From Pachypanchax playfairii (Eukaryota; Chordata; Actinopteri; Cyprinodontiformes; Aplocheilidae), in assembly GCA_006937955.1 (NCBI GenBank), contig SSNP01000031.1, forward strand, positions 3,061,202 through 3,125,201: a stretch of 64,000 bases of DNA, read 5' to 3'. The notes below the pieces were generated by a model. That model had not been told where the DNA came from and searched no databases. It was given only the letters and a program-made list of their open reading frames with translations. Below, in pieces: positions 54,566 through 64,000 of this stretch. Both the position numbers and the translations under genes were made by a program. The first letter of the stretch is position 1. Every line of letters starts with the position of its first letter.

Positions 54566-55325
54566 TGTCAGGTTCAGTGTTTGTGTGTGCTGTGTTTTTT
54601 CTGTGTCGGGTGAGTTCTCTGCTTGCAGTGAGGATCTACGCTGGAGAGTGAGGCAGATTGACAACACCTGGTGGCGATCTGCACTGATGAGGAGCAGGGA
54701 CTACTTAAGCCTGAGGAAGATGTTCAGTCTTCGCCTGGTTGTTGACCTGAATGGTAGCTTCCCTTGTGCCAAATCCTTGAGTAATTCCTAGTGATTCTGT
54801 GTGAAGTATTTTCTGAGTTTTCTGAGCCTTTTGCGATTTTTGAGATTTTTGTGATTTTTGTATTTTTGGAGAAACGTCTGGATATTTCCCTGTGTGATTT
54901 AACCCTGCTCTCTCCAGGATTATTCACCCTGCTTCTCACGTTCCGAGGATTCCTTCGTGTCCAGTGTATGATCGCCTGGAACCACCGTCTGTCTCCCTCC
55001 AGCCTCCTCACCCGACCCTGGACGCACCAACTCCCTGCACAGCACCGCACTGGACCTGCCCTCCCTCCAAGCTCTGCTTCAAACACCACTCTGTGAGTTT
55101 CTCCTCACCAGACTTTGTTCAATCACAAGGATCAACCTATCTGGATTTGGAACTAACCGTTTTCTCTATTACAGTGCTGAGACTTTCCCTGACGCACCTG
55201 ACCACCAAGCACATTCACGCACTGTACATAGACTTTGTAAATAAACCTTTCACTTTTGCACCTGAGAATTTGTCTGAGTCTGAGTCCTTGCAATGTGGGT
55301 CACAAAACTGACTGAGCCCGTGACA
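54566..55325 (+). repeat. 3' LTR of the DIRS-nested gypsy element
   Basis: A 760-bp LTR that matches 50792-51554 with about ten differences, and retains GCCTGGTTGTT near 54737. Confidence 0.95.
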
Positions 55326-55361
55326 CACTGGTTCCTAAATGGCTAAATAAAATTGCTATTT

Positions 55362-55540
55362 GGGAGCCGATTACCCGGTCTCACCGTTATTTATACTAAA
55401 GCGGGGTGGGGCCCAATCAACAAGTGGGCGTGGACTAAAGTTTTCAGTGCAGTGCTGCGCGCCAAGGGGTAAACCCACTAGCGATAGCCTTAAAGGGCTG
55501 CGCCTATACTCATAGAATCTGGGGTTACAATACGTAACCA
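55362..55540. repeat. DIRS right inverted terminal repeat
   Basis: Inverse of 47509-47629 over its inner part. The outer part (55484-55540) is inverse to the internal complementary region at 50730-50780. Confidence 0.8.
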
Positions 55541-55808
55541 ACTTTCTTCTAGTGTGTTACAGGTTTTAAATACAATGTTACATTGGCAGATACATTCATT
55601 TTCCAAACATTTGTATTAAATGCCACTAAGCAAAGCCTTTATGATATTACTGGCTTTCCTAGCATTATTGGAGCAATAGGCTGCTGCATCCATGTGTAAC
55701 TTGTTCCCCTCAGAAAGAGAGATTCTGTACAGGAACTACTGACAGGTGCATTATTTAAATGTTCAAGTTGTGTGTGACTGGCAGGGTGTTATAACAAACG
55801 TTGTAACC

Positions 55809-56393
55809 CCGGGCTCACACTGCATCTAGATCTGGTCCGGTGCAGACCCGCAGGTATTCTGTTAGATTAAAATCCCTTTTGAAGGCTCACAGTAGTTCCG
55901 CGCGGTGCAGGTCCGGTTACGGGGGCCGTACGGCACTACGGAAAGAATCCGCAAGGTTCTATTTTTTTCCGGACGCCGGAGAGGATCCGCGTCAAGTTTG
56001 ATGAAATCTGACGAACTATACAGGAAGTGTGGCTTGAATATCCGGTGTTTTTTCAAAATAAACGAGTGTACAAACAATTGTAACTTGACTCTTCTTTTTA
56101 GACAGCACACGCGCTAATAGGAAATGTAAACATTACATCACACCCAGTGACACAGGGTCCCGAAAGCCTGCAGCACAACACATTTTCACACATTTGCTAA
56201 ATAATGGACGTGTTCTCGTGTGAAGTCCCGACAAAACGATAACCCACGTGAACTTCTGTTCTCACGAGTGACGTTTCCGCACCCAGCACCGGAGCTGACC
56301 GCACTCCCTGTCTGGAGCAGATGCGAGTGGTAGCTTGCGGAAAAACCGCAACGAGTCCGGACCGAAGCCGTTCCGTAGGCAGTGTGAGCCCGG
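55809..56393. mobile_element. 585-bp CpG-rich TIR element
   Basis: The ends are CCGGGCTCACACTGC and, inverted, GCAGTGTGAGCCCGG. The interior is GC/CpG-rich near both ends and AT-rich in the middle, with no coding frame beyond chance (70-82 codons). I could not identify a clean target duplication. The class is uncertain (hAT-like by general appearance). Confidence 0.7.
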
Positions 56394-57284
56394 CGTTATT
56401 CAGGCTCAGAACAGGATTCTTTCATTCTGAGTAACAGTGTTAAATTTACCAGGTTGAGAGATGATGAATATGGACATGGGTGAGTCTTGTTAGTGTGTGA
56501 CATTATTTGTGCTGTAAATATCATTCTGCACATTTATGAATTTAATATCAGCCCCTGATCTATTCCTAAAAACCTGTACTCAAAATGACTACTGAAGGGG
56601 ATATAATATAATCTGGCCCACATCTACACAAGAAACATTTTGGAGTGCACCACATCCTGAAAAGCAGGTTTTAGTATTTGGACGGCACTGGAGGGAAACT
56701 TAAAACACAAGGTTGCCGTGATCACTGTTGTTTGCTGTGTGTTATACAACATTCCACAACATCACAGAGTGGAGCCTGAAGATATCTTTGCTGCACCTCA
56801 ACAATATTTTTGCCTCTTCCCTCATATTTGAAGCTCCAATGGCTCGAATTTCGTTTTCTGTTTGTGCCTTTCTTCCGCCCGCAAAAGAATAGCGCGGGGA
56901 AACTCCTCATTTGAATATTGCTGTTTACGCCTGTTATCAATTGCACAATCAATCATAGTAGATCATCCGCAAATTAGGAACACGCCCTTGGCACAAAATT
57001 TTTGCCACGCACGCAATTTTGCACTCTTTACTTGGAATAATGATAAATCAGGTCCTTGGTCTTTCAGATGATGTGATTGTGAGGACGAGGAGTCCAGTGG
57101 CAGCAGCATCACATGCTGCATGTACTCCTCTCTGTTGCTACTGAACATCATCTTGTCAAACTCCCATCAAGATGCATCGTGTGGTGAAAGAGTCAGGAGT
57201 CTGTTCTCACAGATGTGCAGTAATTTAACCTTCAAATTGGATTTCATTATTCAATGTGTCACTTCATGTTTTAATTCATGTTTA
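56394..57284. other. No gene seen
   Basis: No gene. TGATAAATCAGGTCC at 57041-57055 resembles a Harbinger-type terminus (see findings). Confidence 0.4.
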
Positions 57285-57560
57285 TTTATAAAGTTCCAGT
57301 TCATAACAAAGTCCTTTCAAGGCACTTTACAGAAAAACAACCAATTAATAATAAAACATTTCCAGCCGATTGGGTTGAATTGTTAATTCAGCACAATCCC
57401 CCATCCTGAGCAGCACGACTGGCGACAGTAGAAAGGAACGACTCCCTTTTAACCAGAGGAAACCTCTAGCAGAATCCGGCTCAGGATGGGCGGCCTTCTG
57501 CCTCAGCTGACTGGGGTCTGAGCTGACAGGAAAGAGACAAACACTGATGGATTTGGGTCA
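57285..57560 (-). mobile_element. LINE 3' untranslated fragment
   Basis: AAGGCACTTTACAGAAAAAC, then ACTCCCTTTTAACCAGAGGA, AACCTCTAGCAGAATCCGGC and GGCGGCCTTCTGCCTC reproduce a common fish LINE 3' region. No coding sequence. Confidence 0.6.
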
Positions 57561-57584
57561 ATCAACAGTTAATGGCAGCAATAA

Positions 57585-57893
57585 CAATCAATGCAAACAT
57601 GAAATGAAATGAAAATGAAATGAAATGAAAAATACTTTATTTATCCCAGAAGGGAAATTCAACATTGTAGTAGTTTTTTTTTTGTCCAACAATAAAAACA
57701 ATAATAAGACAATAATATAATAATAATGATCAAGGTCTGTTCTTGTTGTGGAGGCTAATGGCTGCAGGCAGGAATGATCTTTTGTATCTTTCGGTCTTGC
57801 ATCGGACCTGAAGAAGCCTCTCACTCAACACACTCTGTTGTTTGATCACTGTGTCGTGCAGAGGGTGAGAAGAGTCCTCCATCATCTTCATGA
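57585..57893 (-). mobile_element. Rex-like LINE 3' end with (ATTTC)n tail
   Basis: The minus strand encodes a reverse transcriptase C-terminus (LSERLLQVRCKTERYKRS, then FLPAAISLHN). It is followed by a 3' UTR ending GAATTTCCCTTCTGGGATAA and an ATTTC-type microsatellite (57600-57630). Confidence 0.75.
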
Positions 57894-57894
57894 C

Positions 57895-58518
57895 GCCAAG
57901 CTAACCCTGACTATAGGATTGTGTAAAAAGGAAAGTTTTAAGTCTATTCTTAAAACTACACAAGGTGTCTGCCTCACGGATAAAAAGTGGAAGCTGGTTC
58001 CACAGGAGAGGAGCCTGATAACTAAAAGCTCTTCCTCCCATTCTACTTTTAGAAATTCTAGGAACTACAAGCAGACCTGCAGTCTGAGAGCGAAGTGCTC
58101 TGTTAGGAGCATATGGAACAATAAGATCTTTAATATAAGCTGGAGCTTGGTCGTTCAAGGCCTTATACGTCGAAAATAACATTTTAAACTTTATTCTGGA
58201 TGTCACAGGGAGCCAATGAAGTGATGCTAAAACAGGAGAAATATGGTCTCTCCTTCTAACTCTCATCAGAACTCTGGCAGCAGCATTTTGGATCAGCTGG
58301 AGGCCTTTAACAGCACTATTAGAACATCATGATAATAAAGAATTAAAATAATCAAGTCTAGAAGTAATAAATACATGAACTAATGTTTCTACAACACTCT
58401 GATTCAAAATGCTCCTAATTTTAGCAACATTACGCAGGTGGAAGTAGGCCGTCCTGGTAACATGCTTTATATGAGAACTAAAGGACATGTCCTAGTCAAA
58501 GATAACACCCAGGTTCTG
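57895..58518 (-). pseudogene. CR1/L2-type LINE reverse transcriptase C-terminal fragment
   Basis: The minus frame 57901-58266 begins MRVRRRDHISPVLASLHWLP and ends FKNRLKTFLFTQSYSQG. The homologous upstream part continues to about 58518. Closely similar to 62465-63085. It starts at the same 3' point (AAGCTAACCCTGACTATAGG on the plus strand) but lacks the 3' UTR. Confidence 0.85.
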
Positions 58519-58932
58519 GGGAAAAAAGCTGATTCCAGTGAGAAGAATTGTAGCAGACAGGGAGACACAACAGAAATGACCTGCTGTATGTAGTATGTAT
58601 GTTAAACCCTCAGAAACACGTTTCACTGTTCAAGAGTAATTGCTGGCTGGGACAGCGTGTCAGAGTGAGACAGGTAACATGCCAAAGAACAGAGATGTAT
58701 TATCAAAATTCAGGCTTTTTAAAGTTACACGAAACTCTTTATTTCAGGTACGTTCATGTGCTTTACTCTGGTTTCATGTTAATGTTAAAGAGTTCTTTAA
58801 TTATTATATTTTAAAAATACAGCATGAATTTCTGGGTTTTCATCCTTTCACTGAGCAAAAAAAGCTCACAGGTAATAAAATGTTTCACTTCGTTCAAAAG
58901 GTTAAAATTCTCCATGAAAACAGAAGACGTCA
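58519..58932. other. No gene seen
   Basis: No recognisable coding region or element. Confidence 0.4.
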
Positions 58933-59220
58933 GCTGTGTCCAAATTCAGGATCTGCATACTTTTAAGGACATATTTTTAGGATGTTACGTCACACCGCCG
59001 CGACGAGAACTGTCCAAATTCCAAGAATTCTTCAAATGCTTCCTCGAAATGCGTACTATTTTTCCCCGAATTTTAAGAATGGGTCTGATGTATCCTTTCA
59101 CTTTCTACATATCCCACAATTCTTTTCGGCAATGACGGACTGAATGAGAGGTAGCGCAGAGGGCGAGGAGTTTTGATTCCGATATAAGTTTAAAAAACAA
59201 CTAGCGTTAAAAAGAGTAAA

Positions 59221-59251
<31 letters not shown>

Positions 59252-60286
59252 GTCATTTAGCAGACGCTTTTATCCAAAGCGACTTACATTGAGAGAACAT
59301 ACAAGCAAGAAATCAAAGAGAAGGAAACAATATAAGGAGGCGGACTGTTTGGAGTCCAGTTTAATTCCGACGCTGATACATCAAGTGTATCATTTTTTAT
59401 TTATTTTTTTTTCAAATTCTTACAGCGGTGGTCTAATTAGGGCTTTGGTTCGAGCGTTAAGCATGTTTTTATTCTACATTTACATCTCTATAAACGTTCC
59501 CGTTCGTATCTCCTGTGTAATTATTTACTATTTCAGATTATATAATTTACATATTAAAGCGATACTACAGATCTGTTGGGCGGTTAGCCCAGCAGAGAAT
59601 AAACTTTCATAGAGGCAATTTGTTATTAGTGATTTAACTTTTTTCAAATATGTTTTAGGGATGAAAAATCAGAAAAAAACCTTTATCATGCTCCGGAGCA
59701 ACCTGTGGGGTGGAGGTACAAGTATAAATCTATCTAAAAATTTTATTCTCAGACAGCAGCAGTGAGGAAGATGAAGACACGGATGAAGAGCTCTTATCAA
59801 GTTTTTGGATTTGTTATATTATAAACTTCTTCAGAATAAACCGATTAAAAGAAATACTTCTCATGAGTCGTTGTTTACTTTTTATTTCCCTTATTTTTTA
59901 TAGTAAACATATTGTTTACTAACAAGAGAATGAACCTTATATTGGCTCATTAGAGTTGTTTAATGACTTGTAAAAAATAATTACGGTAAAACTCAATGAT
60001 ATATATGAGAAATAAAACAATTTACAGAACAACATTTTAATAAGTAATTACAGAATAAACGTGAGAAGGACACCTCGTTCACGCTCCACTTCTTTTGTTT
60101 AGCGTTGTCACGGTTTTAGGTTACCAAACATGCGCAGAGAGTAAGGGCAGGAACAGAAGGAAGGGTAGAAGAGTCCAAATTCATAAGACACAAAATTCCG
60201 GTTTTTGCGTTCTTGAAGGAACTGTCCTCATTAGATCGGTTAGGACGGACTATAAGTAGCATGCAGACCCTGAATTTGGACACAGC
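58933..60286. mobile_element. 1.35-kb DNA transposon with GCTGTGTCCAAATTCAG ends
   Basis: The left end GCTGTGTCCAAATTCAGG plus TCTGCAT and the right end (inverse) match at about 26 of 28 positions. A second GTCCAAATT occurs inside each end (59011 and 60172). The body holds an (ACT)n tract and short frames, including an acidic stretch DSSSEEDEDTDEE near 59753-59793, but no recognisable transposase. No target duplication is evident, so the superfamily is undetermined. Confidence 0.65.
59225..59295. repeat. (ACT)n microsatellite adjoining a common fish repeat
   Basis: About nine ACT units, then GTCATTTAGCAGACGCTTTT and ATCCAAAGCGACTTACA, a motif widespread in fish genomes. Confidence 0.75.
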
Positions 60287-60289
60287 CGT

Positions 60290-61570
60290 CTTTCAGCCTG
60301 TTGGTCCATCCAGCTTATTCTTCTTCTGCTCAACATTGTATTCAGCAAGTCCTCAAAGTAGCTCCACAAGGAGGAAATCTGTGAGAACTTCCTTTTCATT
60401 GAGTAATAAGAGTAAATTTTAATGTCTTGTATAATAGAAACAACTTTTCTAACCTGCACCGAGGACACTGGACTCCCCTCACACCTGCTGACCAAATAAT
60501 CCTCTTTAGATGATGTTTCTGATTGGAGGAACCTGACAGTTGACTCTTCTGTTTACTGGTGTGAACAGAAATCAGTTCTCAGAGTTTAGATGAAAAAGCT
60601 TTGAGCTGTGACACTCTGCAAATATCATGGTTTAGAATCGTTACTGCTTACAGCAAACACAATTACAGCCGCAGTCTCTCCTCTGCAGAAGCTGCAAATG
60701 ACTTCATTTTTCAGCTGATTGGTGGAGCTGCTGGTGATTTGGAGACGAGTTTGAGCCCAAAACTCCTCAGGAGAAAGATAAATGAGTCGATTTAAAGAGC
60801 AGGAAGGATGATTAACACAGCTGCAGATAAAAAGGGCTTTTCTCTGCGGGGCTGCAGGAGTCTGTTGTTGTAATGTTTCACTGCATTTTATCAGGATGTG
60901 GTTCCATCCGGAGGCTGAGCTGCTGCTTCTCTCTGCTGTTTAATACAATAAACCTGAACACAGGCTCATGAAAATGAAGCTACGTTGAGACTGGATACAT
61001 GCACGTGTGTGTGTTCTGTGTTTAATTAAATTTATCATCCTTGGGATTTCTGTTCAACCCTCTGATACATCAAACACACTCAAAATCATCATCTGATCCT
61101 TTTTTGACAAAGTTCCTTGTTTTGTTCTTAAATCTGTATGAACAGACTCACTAAAACACGCGTGTCCTTTAATATGCATTCTTTATGTTTCACCTGAAGA
61201 AAAGCATCAGATAATTTCTCTGAGAATATAATTGGACCTATTTTTTTTGGGGGGGGGAGGGCGTGTTCTGAGATATGCTTTGCGTAATTTTTAAATGAAC
61301 AACTTTGCTCATATTTTATGACTTTATTTGAGACACTTATGACAAAGAATTTAGTCTCATATTCCCTAAATCTCTTCTCATGAAATTTATACTCACTTTA
61401 AGTTTTCAGTGATTGTTTTGTAATATTTGTATTTAAATTTGAACTAAATGAAGTTGCATCAGATTTTTCTTCTGTCTTTCCAGAATTTTATTTGATTTGA
61501 TTTTAATGTTCTTTTCATTATTATTTTTGTGTAAAAGACTTTGTTCATCTGGTAAAAAAGCAGAATTTTA
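60290..61570. other. No gene seen
   Basis: AT-rich, with a poly-T/poly-G tract at about 61240-61260. No recognisable coding region. Confidence 0.4.
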
Positions 61571-61573
61571 ACT

Positions 61574-62310
61574 TTGGGTAAAAACAAAATAAGAGCAAAT
61601 TTTTTTTGTTTGCTGTTAAGTTGTTCTTTCTGGAAGCAGTGGTCAGTAATCAGCTCTTATTCTGAGTTCTTGTCTGAATTTTCTGTCTTTTTATCAGAAC
61701 TATTTTTGAAATCTGATAAAATCATTATCGTGGGAAATTTCAATATTCATGTTGATGTTGAAAGTGATAGTTTGAATATAGCTTTTAATGATCTTTTGGA
61801 TTCGGTTGGTTTCTCTCAAAGTGTAAACAAACCAACTCACTATTGTCATCATACTCTTGATGTTGTTCTGACTTATGGCGTAGAGATTGAACAGCTGATA
61901 GTGTTTCCTCACAACCCTGTCTTGTCTGATCCTTTTTTAACAACCTTTGAGTTTACAATGATGGACCTCTTCGCTCCAGATAGAAACTTTACCTACCGTA
62001 GATGTTTATCAGAAAATGCTGTAACTAAATTCAAAGAATCTATTCCATTAGCTTTATGTTCATTCCAGAAGAATAATATAACAGAGAGCAGCTGCAAAGA
62101 TTTTGCATAAAATTGACGATTTTACTGATAATTTTACAGCTGCAATGCGCACATCATTGGATAATGTTGCTCCTCTGAAAATGAAGGTAATCAGTCAGAG
62201 GAGGCTCCTTGGTTTAACTTGGAGCTGCGTATGTTAAAAAGAAATGGCGTTCCACTAAGTTAGAAGATCTTCGTAACAATCAAAGCAATAACAATTTGAT
62301 GGCTCTAGTG
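61574..62310 (+). pseudogene. LINE endonuclease fragment, plus strand
   Basis: The frame 61574-62110 contains the C-terminal half of an apurinic-like endonuclease (KIIIVGNFNIHVDVESD, then LLDSVGFSQSVNKPTHYCHH, TLDVVLTYG and LSDPFLTTFEF). The catalytic G-D-F-N motif reads G-N-F-N, and the usual SDH reads SDP, so two active-site positions are lost. Downstream (62110-62310) the linker toward the reverse transcriptase continues in broken frames (LDNVAPLKMK, then PWFNLELRMLKR). The reverse transcriptase of this copy is absent. Sequence beyond about 62315 belongs to the opposite-strand LINE. Confidence 0.78.
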
Positions 62311-62314
62311 GGAA

Positions 62315-64000
62315 TATTTCATTGTTTGTTTATGTGAGATACATCCTCCTCAGAGGCAGCCAGAGTAAAGAAAGACAGCAGAGTTAAAAAATGTGGTCAG
62401 TATGTCCTCCGACAGTCTAAACCTATAGCAGCATAACTAAAGGGAAAGCTCAGGAGAACCCAAGCTAACCCTGACTATAGGATTGTGTAAAAAGGAAAGT
62501 TTTAAGTCTATTCTTAAAACTACACAAGGTGTCTGCCTCACGGATAAAAAGTGGAAGCTGGTTCCACAGGAGAGGAGCCTGATAACTAAAAGCTCTTCCT
62601 CCCATTCTACTTTTAGAAACTCTAGGAACTACAAGCAGACCTGCAGTCTGAGAGCAAAGTGCTCTGTTAGGAGCATATGGAACAATAAGATCTTTAATAT
62701 AAGCTGGAGCTTGGTCGTTCAAGGCCTTATACGTCAAAAGTAAAACCTTAAACTTTATTCTAGACCTTACAGGGAGCCAATGAAGTGATGCTAAAACAGG
62801 AGAAATATGGTCTCTCCTTCTAACTCTCATCAGAACTCTGGCAGCAGTATTTTGGATCAGCTGGAGGCCTTTAACAGCACTATTAGAACATCCTGATAAT
62901 AAAGAATTACAGTAATCAAGTCTAGAAGTAATAAATACATGAACTAAAGTTTCTGTATCTCCTTGATTCAAAATGCTCCTAATTTTAGCAACATTACGCA
63001 GGTGGAAGTAGGCCGTCCTGGTAACATGCTTTATATGAGAACTAAAGGACATGTCCTGGTCAAAGATAACACCCAGGTTCTTTAGCTTCTTGTTGGAGGC
63101 CAAATTAATGCCATCCATCGTTGATGACTGACTACACAACTTGTTCCTAAAATTCTCGGGCCCAAAAGTCACAACCTCTGTCTTGTCTGAATTTAAAAGC
63201 AAAAAAATTAAGCGTCATCCAACGTTTTACATCATTAAGACAACCTTGTAATCTCTGCAGCTGGTTGGTCTCATCAGGCTTCATTGATAGATATAACTGA
63301 GTATCATCAGCATAAAAATGGAATTTTATACCATGTTGTCTAATAATTTTACCAAGCGGTAACATATATACAGTCAAGAGGATTGGTCCAAGCACTCAAC
63401 CCTGAGGAACTCCATGACTGACTCTGGTATATGAAGAAGATTCATTATTTACATGAACAAACTGGAATCTTTCAGTTAAATATGATTCAAACCAGTTTAA
63501 TGCAGTTCCCTGAATCCCAATATCATATTCAAGCCTCTTCAATAGGATCTTATGATCTATAGTATCAAACGCAGCACTGAGATCTAACAGGACAAGTACA
63601 GACACAAGTCCACTGTCTGAGGACATGAGAATATCATTAGAAACTTTCACCAGTGCTGTTTCAGTGCTATGATGAGCTCTAAATCCCGACTGGAACTCTT
63701 CAAAAAGATTATTACTGTGTAGATGATCACATAACTGGTTTGCAACTATCTTTTCTAGAATTTTTGAGATGAAGGGTAAATTGGATATAGGTCGATAATT
63801 ACCTGGAGATCCTGGATCAAGATCAGGTTTCTTAAGTAAAGGTTTAATAACAGCAACCTTAAAGGCCTTAGGCACATATCCATTCATTAAAGACAAATTG
63901 ATCATGTCCAATATCCATGTGTTAATCAATGGGAAGACATCTTTAAAAAGTCTGGTTGGAACAGGATCCAACATACATGTAGATGGTTTAGAAGAAGCTA
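62315..64000 (-). pseudogene. CR1/L2-type LINE reverse transcriptase, minus strand, runs off the window
   Basis: From the window edge the minus strand reads LKKPDLDPGSPGNYRPISNL, SAAFDTIDHKILLKRL, GFRAHHSTETALVKVSND and VSHGVPQG. It then meets TGA where serine is expected (near 63395) and continues VLGPILLTVYMLPLGKI, FHFYADDTQLYLSMK (catalytic ADD intact) and LNDVKRWMTLNFF. A frameshift occurs near 63200 in an A-rich run. The C-terminal domain (LLNSDKTEVVTFGPENF, then LGVIFDQDMSFSSH and RRDHISPVLASLHWLP) ends at 62465. 62320-62460 is the 3' UTR with the CATCCTCCTCAGAGGCAGCC motif. Only two coding lesions are visible, so this is a fairly recent copy. The N-terminal endonuclease lies beyond the window. 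Confidence 0.9.

Larger units (their letters stand above)
50792..55325 (+). mobile_element. Sushi-like chromodomain gypsy element with integrase deleted
   Basis: Flanked by CACTG (50787-50791 and 55326-55330). Two LTRs of 763 and 760 bp differ at roughly ten places (for example TGTGTGCTGTGTTTTC versus TGTGTTTTTTC near the start), so it is older than the minus-strand copy at 33720-39656. Internally it has gag, a -1 shifted pol through RNase H, a direct jump into the integrase C-terminus and chromodomain, then the polypurine tract (TTGAGGGGGGGGTAA, 54551-54565) and the 3' LTR. About 1.3 kb encoding most of RNase H and nearly all of integrase is missing. Confidence 0.95.
47500..55540 (+). mobile_element. 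DIRS retrotransposon, nested-in by a hAT MITE and a gypsy element
   Basis: Inverted terminal repeats: about 47509-47629 on the left and about 55362-55499 on the right are inverse copies (shared motifs include TAGTATAAATAACG, GGGGTGGGGCCC and GGGCGTGGACTAAAG). An internal complementary region at 50650-50790 repeats, in inverse, the right outer end (ATTGTAACCCCAGATTC; TATGAGTATAGGCGCAGCC) and part of the ITR. These are the hallmarks of DIRS elements. A Cys-rich gag-like region and a tyrosine recombinase lie between them. No reverse transcriptase/RNase H lies between gag and the recombinase, so this copy is a deletion derivative. It holds a 213-bp hAT element in gag and a 4.5-kb gypsy element in its right end. 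Outer limits are approximate. Confidence 0.85.

Overview
The window looks like repeat-rich intergenic DNA from a teleost (ray-finned) fish draft assembly. The basis is the element set: sushi-like chromodomain Ty3/gypsy elements, a DIRS element with a tyrosine recombinase, Tc1/mariner elements with 200-bp and 29-bp terminal inverted repeats (TIRs), PIF/Harbinger elements with CWG target duplications, Rex/L2/CR1-type LINEs, a Penelope-like fragment and hAT-derived miniature elements. Two runs of N (22587-22596 and 38257-39060) are assembly gaps. I find no convincing host protein-coding gene, rRNA or tRNA. Every long open reading frame I can name belongs to a mobile element, and the rest are shadows or short unrecognised frames.

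Layout. 0.4-3.4 kb: a variable 19-24 bp minisatellite with a 587-bp higher-order duplication. 8.5-10.1 kb: a deleted Rex-like LINE containing a 33-bp minisatellite. 12.0-13.2 kb: an L2-like reverse transcriptase relic (minus strand). 15.0-15.3 kb: a gag-like zinc-knuckle relic. 17.2-19.0 kb: Harbinger copy 1, inserted in a LINE tail. 19.8-21.3 kb: a LINE fragment and a solo LTR. 21.5-22.8 kb: a Tc1 element, intact up to an assembly gap. 24.8-26.8 kb: Harbinger copy 2, carrying a nested TTAA-flanked element with an exon-like ORF. 30.4-31.6 kb: a second, broken Tc1 element. 33.7-39.7 kb: a young sushi-like gypsy element (minus strand). 40.2-40.7 kb: a Penelope reverse transcriptase fragment. 40.8-41.6 kb: a second copy of the TTAA element. 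42.2-43.2 kb: a promoter-like block, then a LINE fragment. 44.3-45.6 kb: a 503-bp TIR element and a hAT BED-finger fragment. 47.5-55.5 kb: a DIRS element interrupted by a hAT miniature element and by a second sushi-like gypsy element. 55.8-56.4 kb: a CpG-rich TIR element. 57.3-58.5 kb: LINE fragments. 58.9-60.3 kb: a TIR transposon. 61.6-64.0 kb: two convergent LINE fragments, the second running off the window.

How the parts relate. The window records layered insertion. Target-site duplications can be read directly for two gypsy elements (GGGAT, CACTG), one solo LTR (CACCA), two Harbingers (CAG, CTG), two TTAA elements, two Tc1 elements (TA), a 503-bp element (TAA) and a hAT miniature element (7 of 8 bases). 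The two gypsy copies independently preserve the same control elements: a U UUA AAC slippery site followed by a covarying pseudoknot at the gag-pol junction. Their LTRs also share an 11-nt motif that, in the copy where the primer site is visible, is complementary to the sequence just after the LTR, which fits Tf1/sushi-type self-priming. The least explained object is the approximately 772-bp TTAA-flanked repeat, present twice, which carries an exon-like reading frame ending at a strong splice donor.
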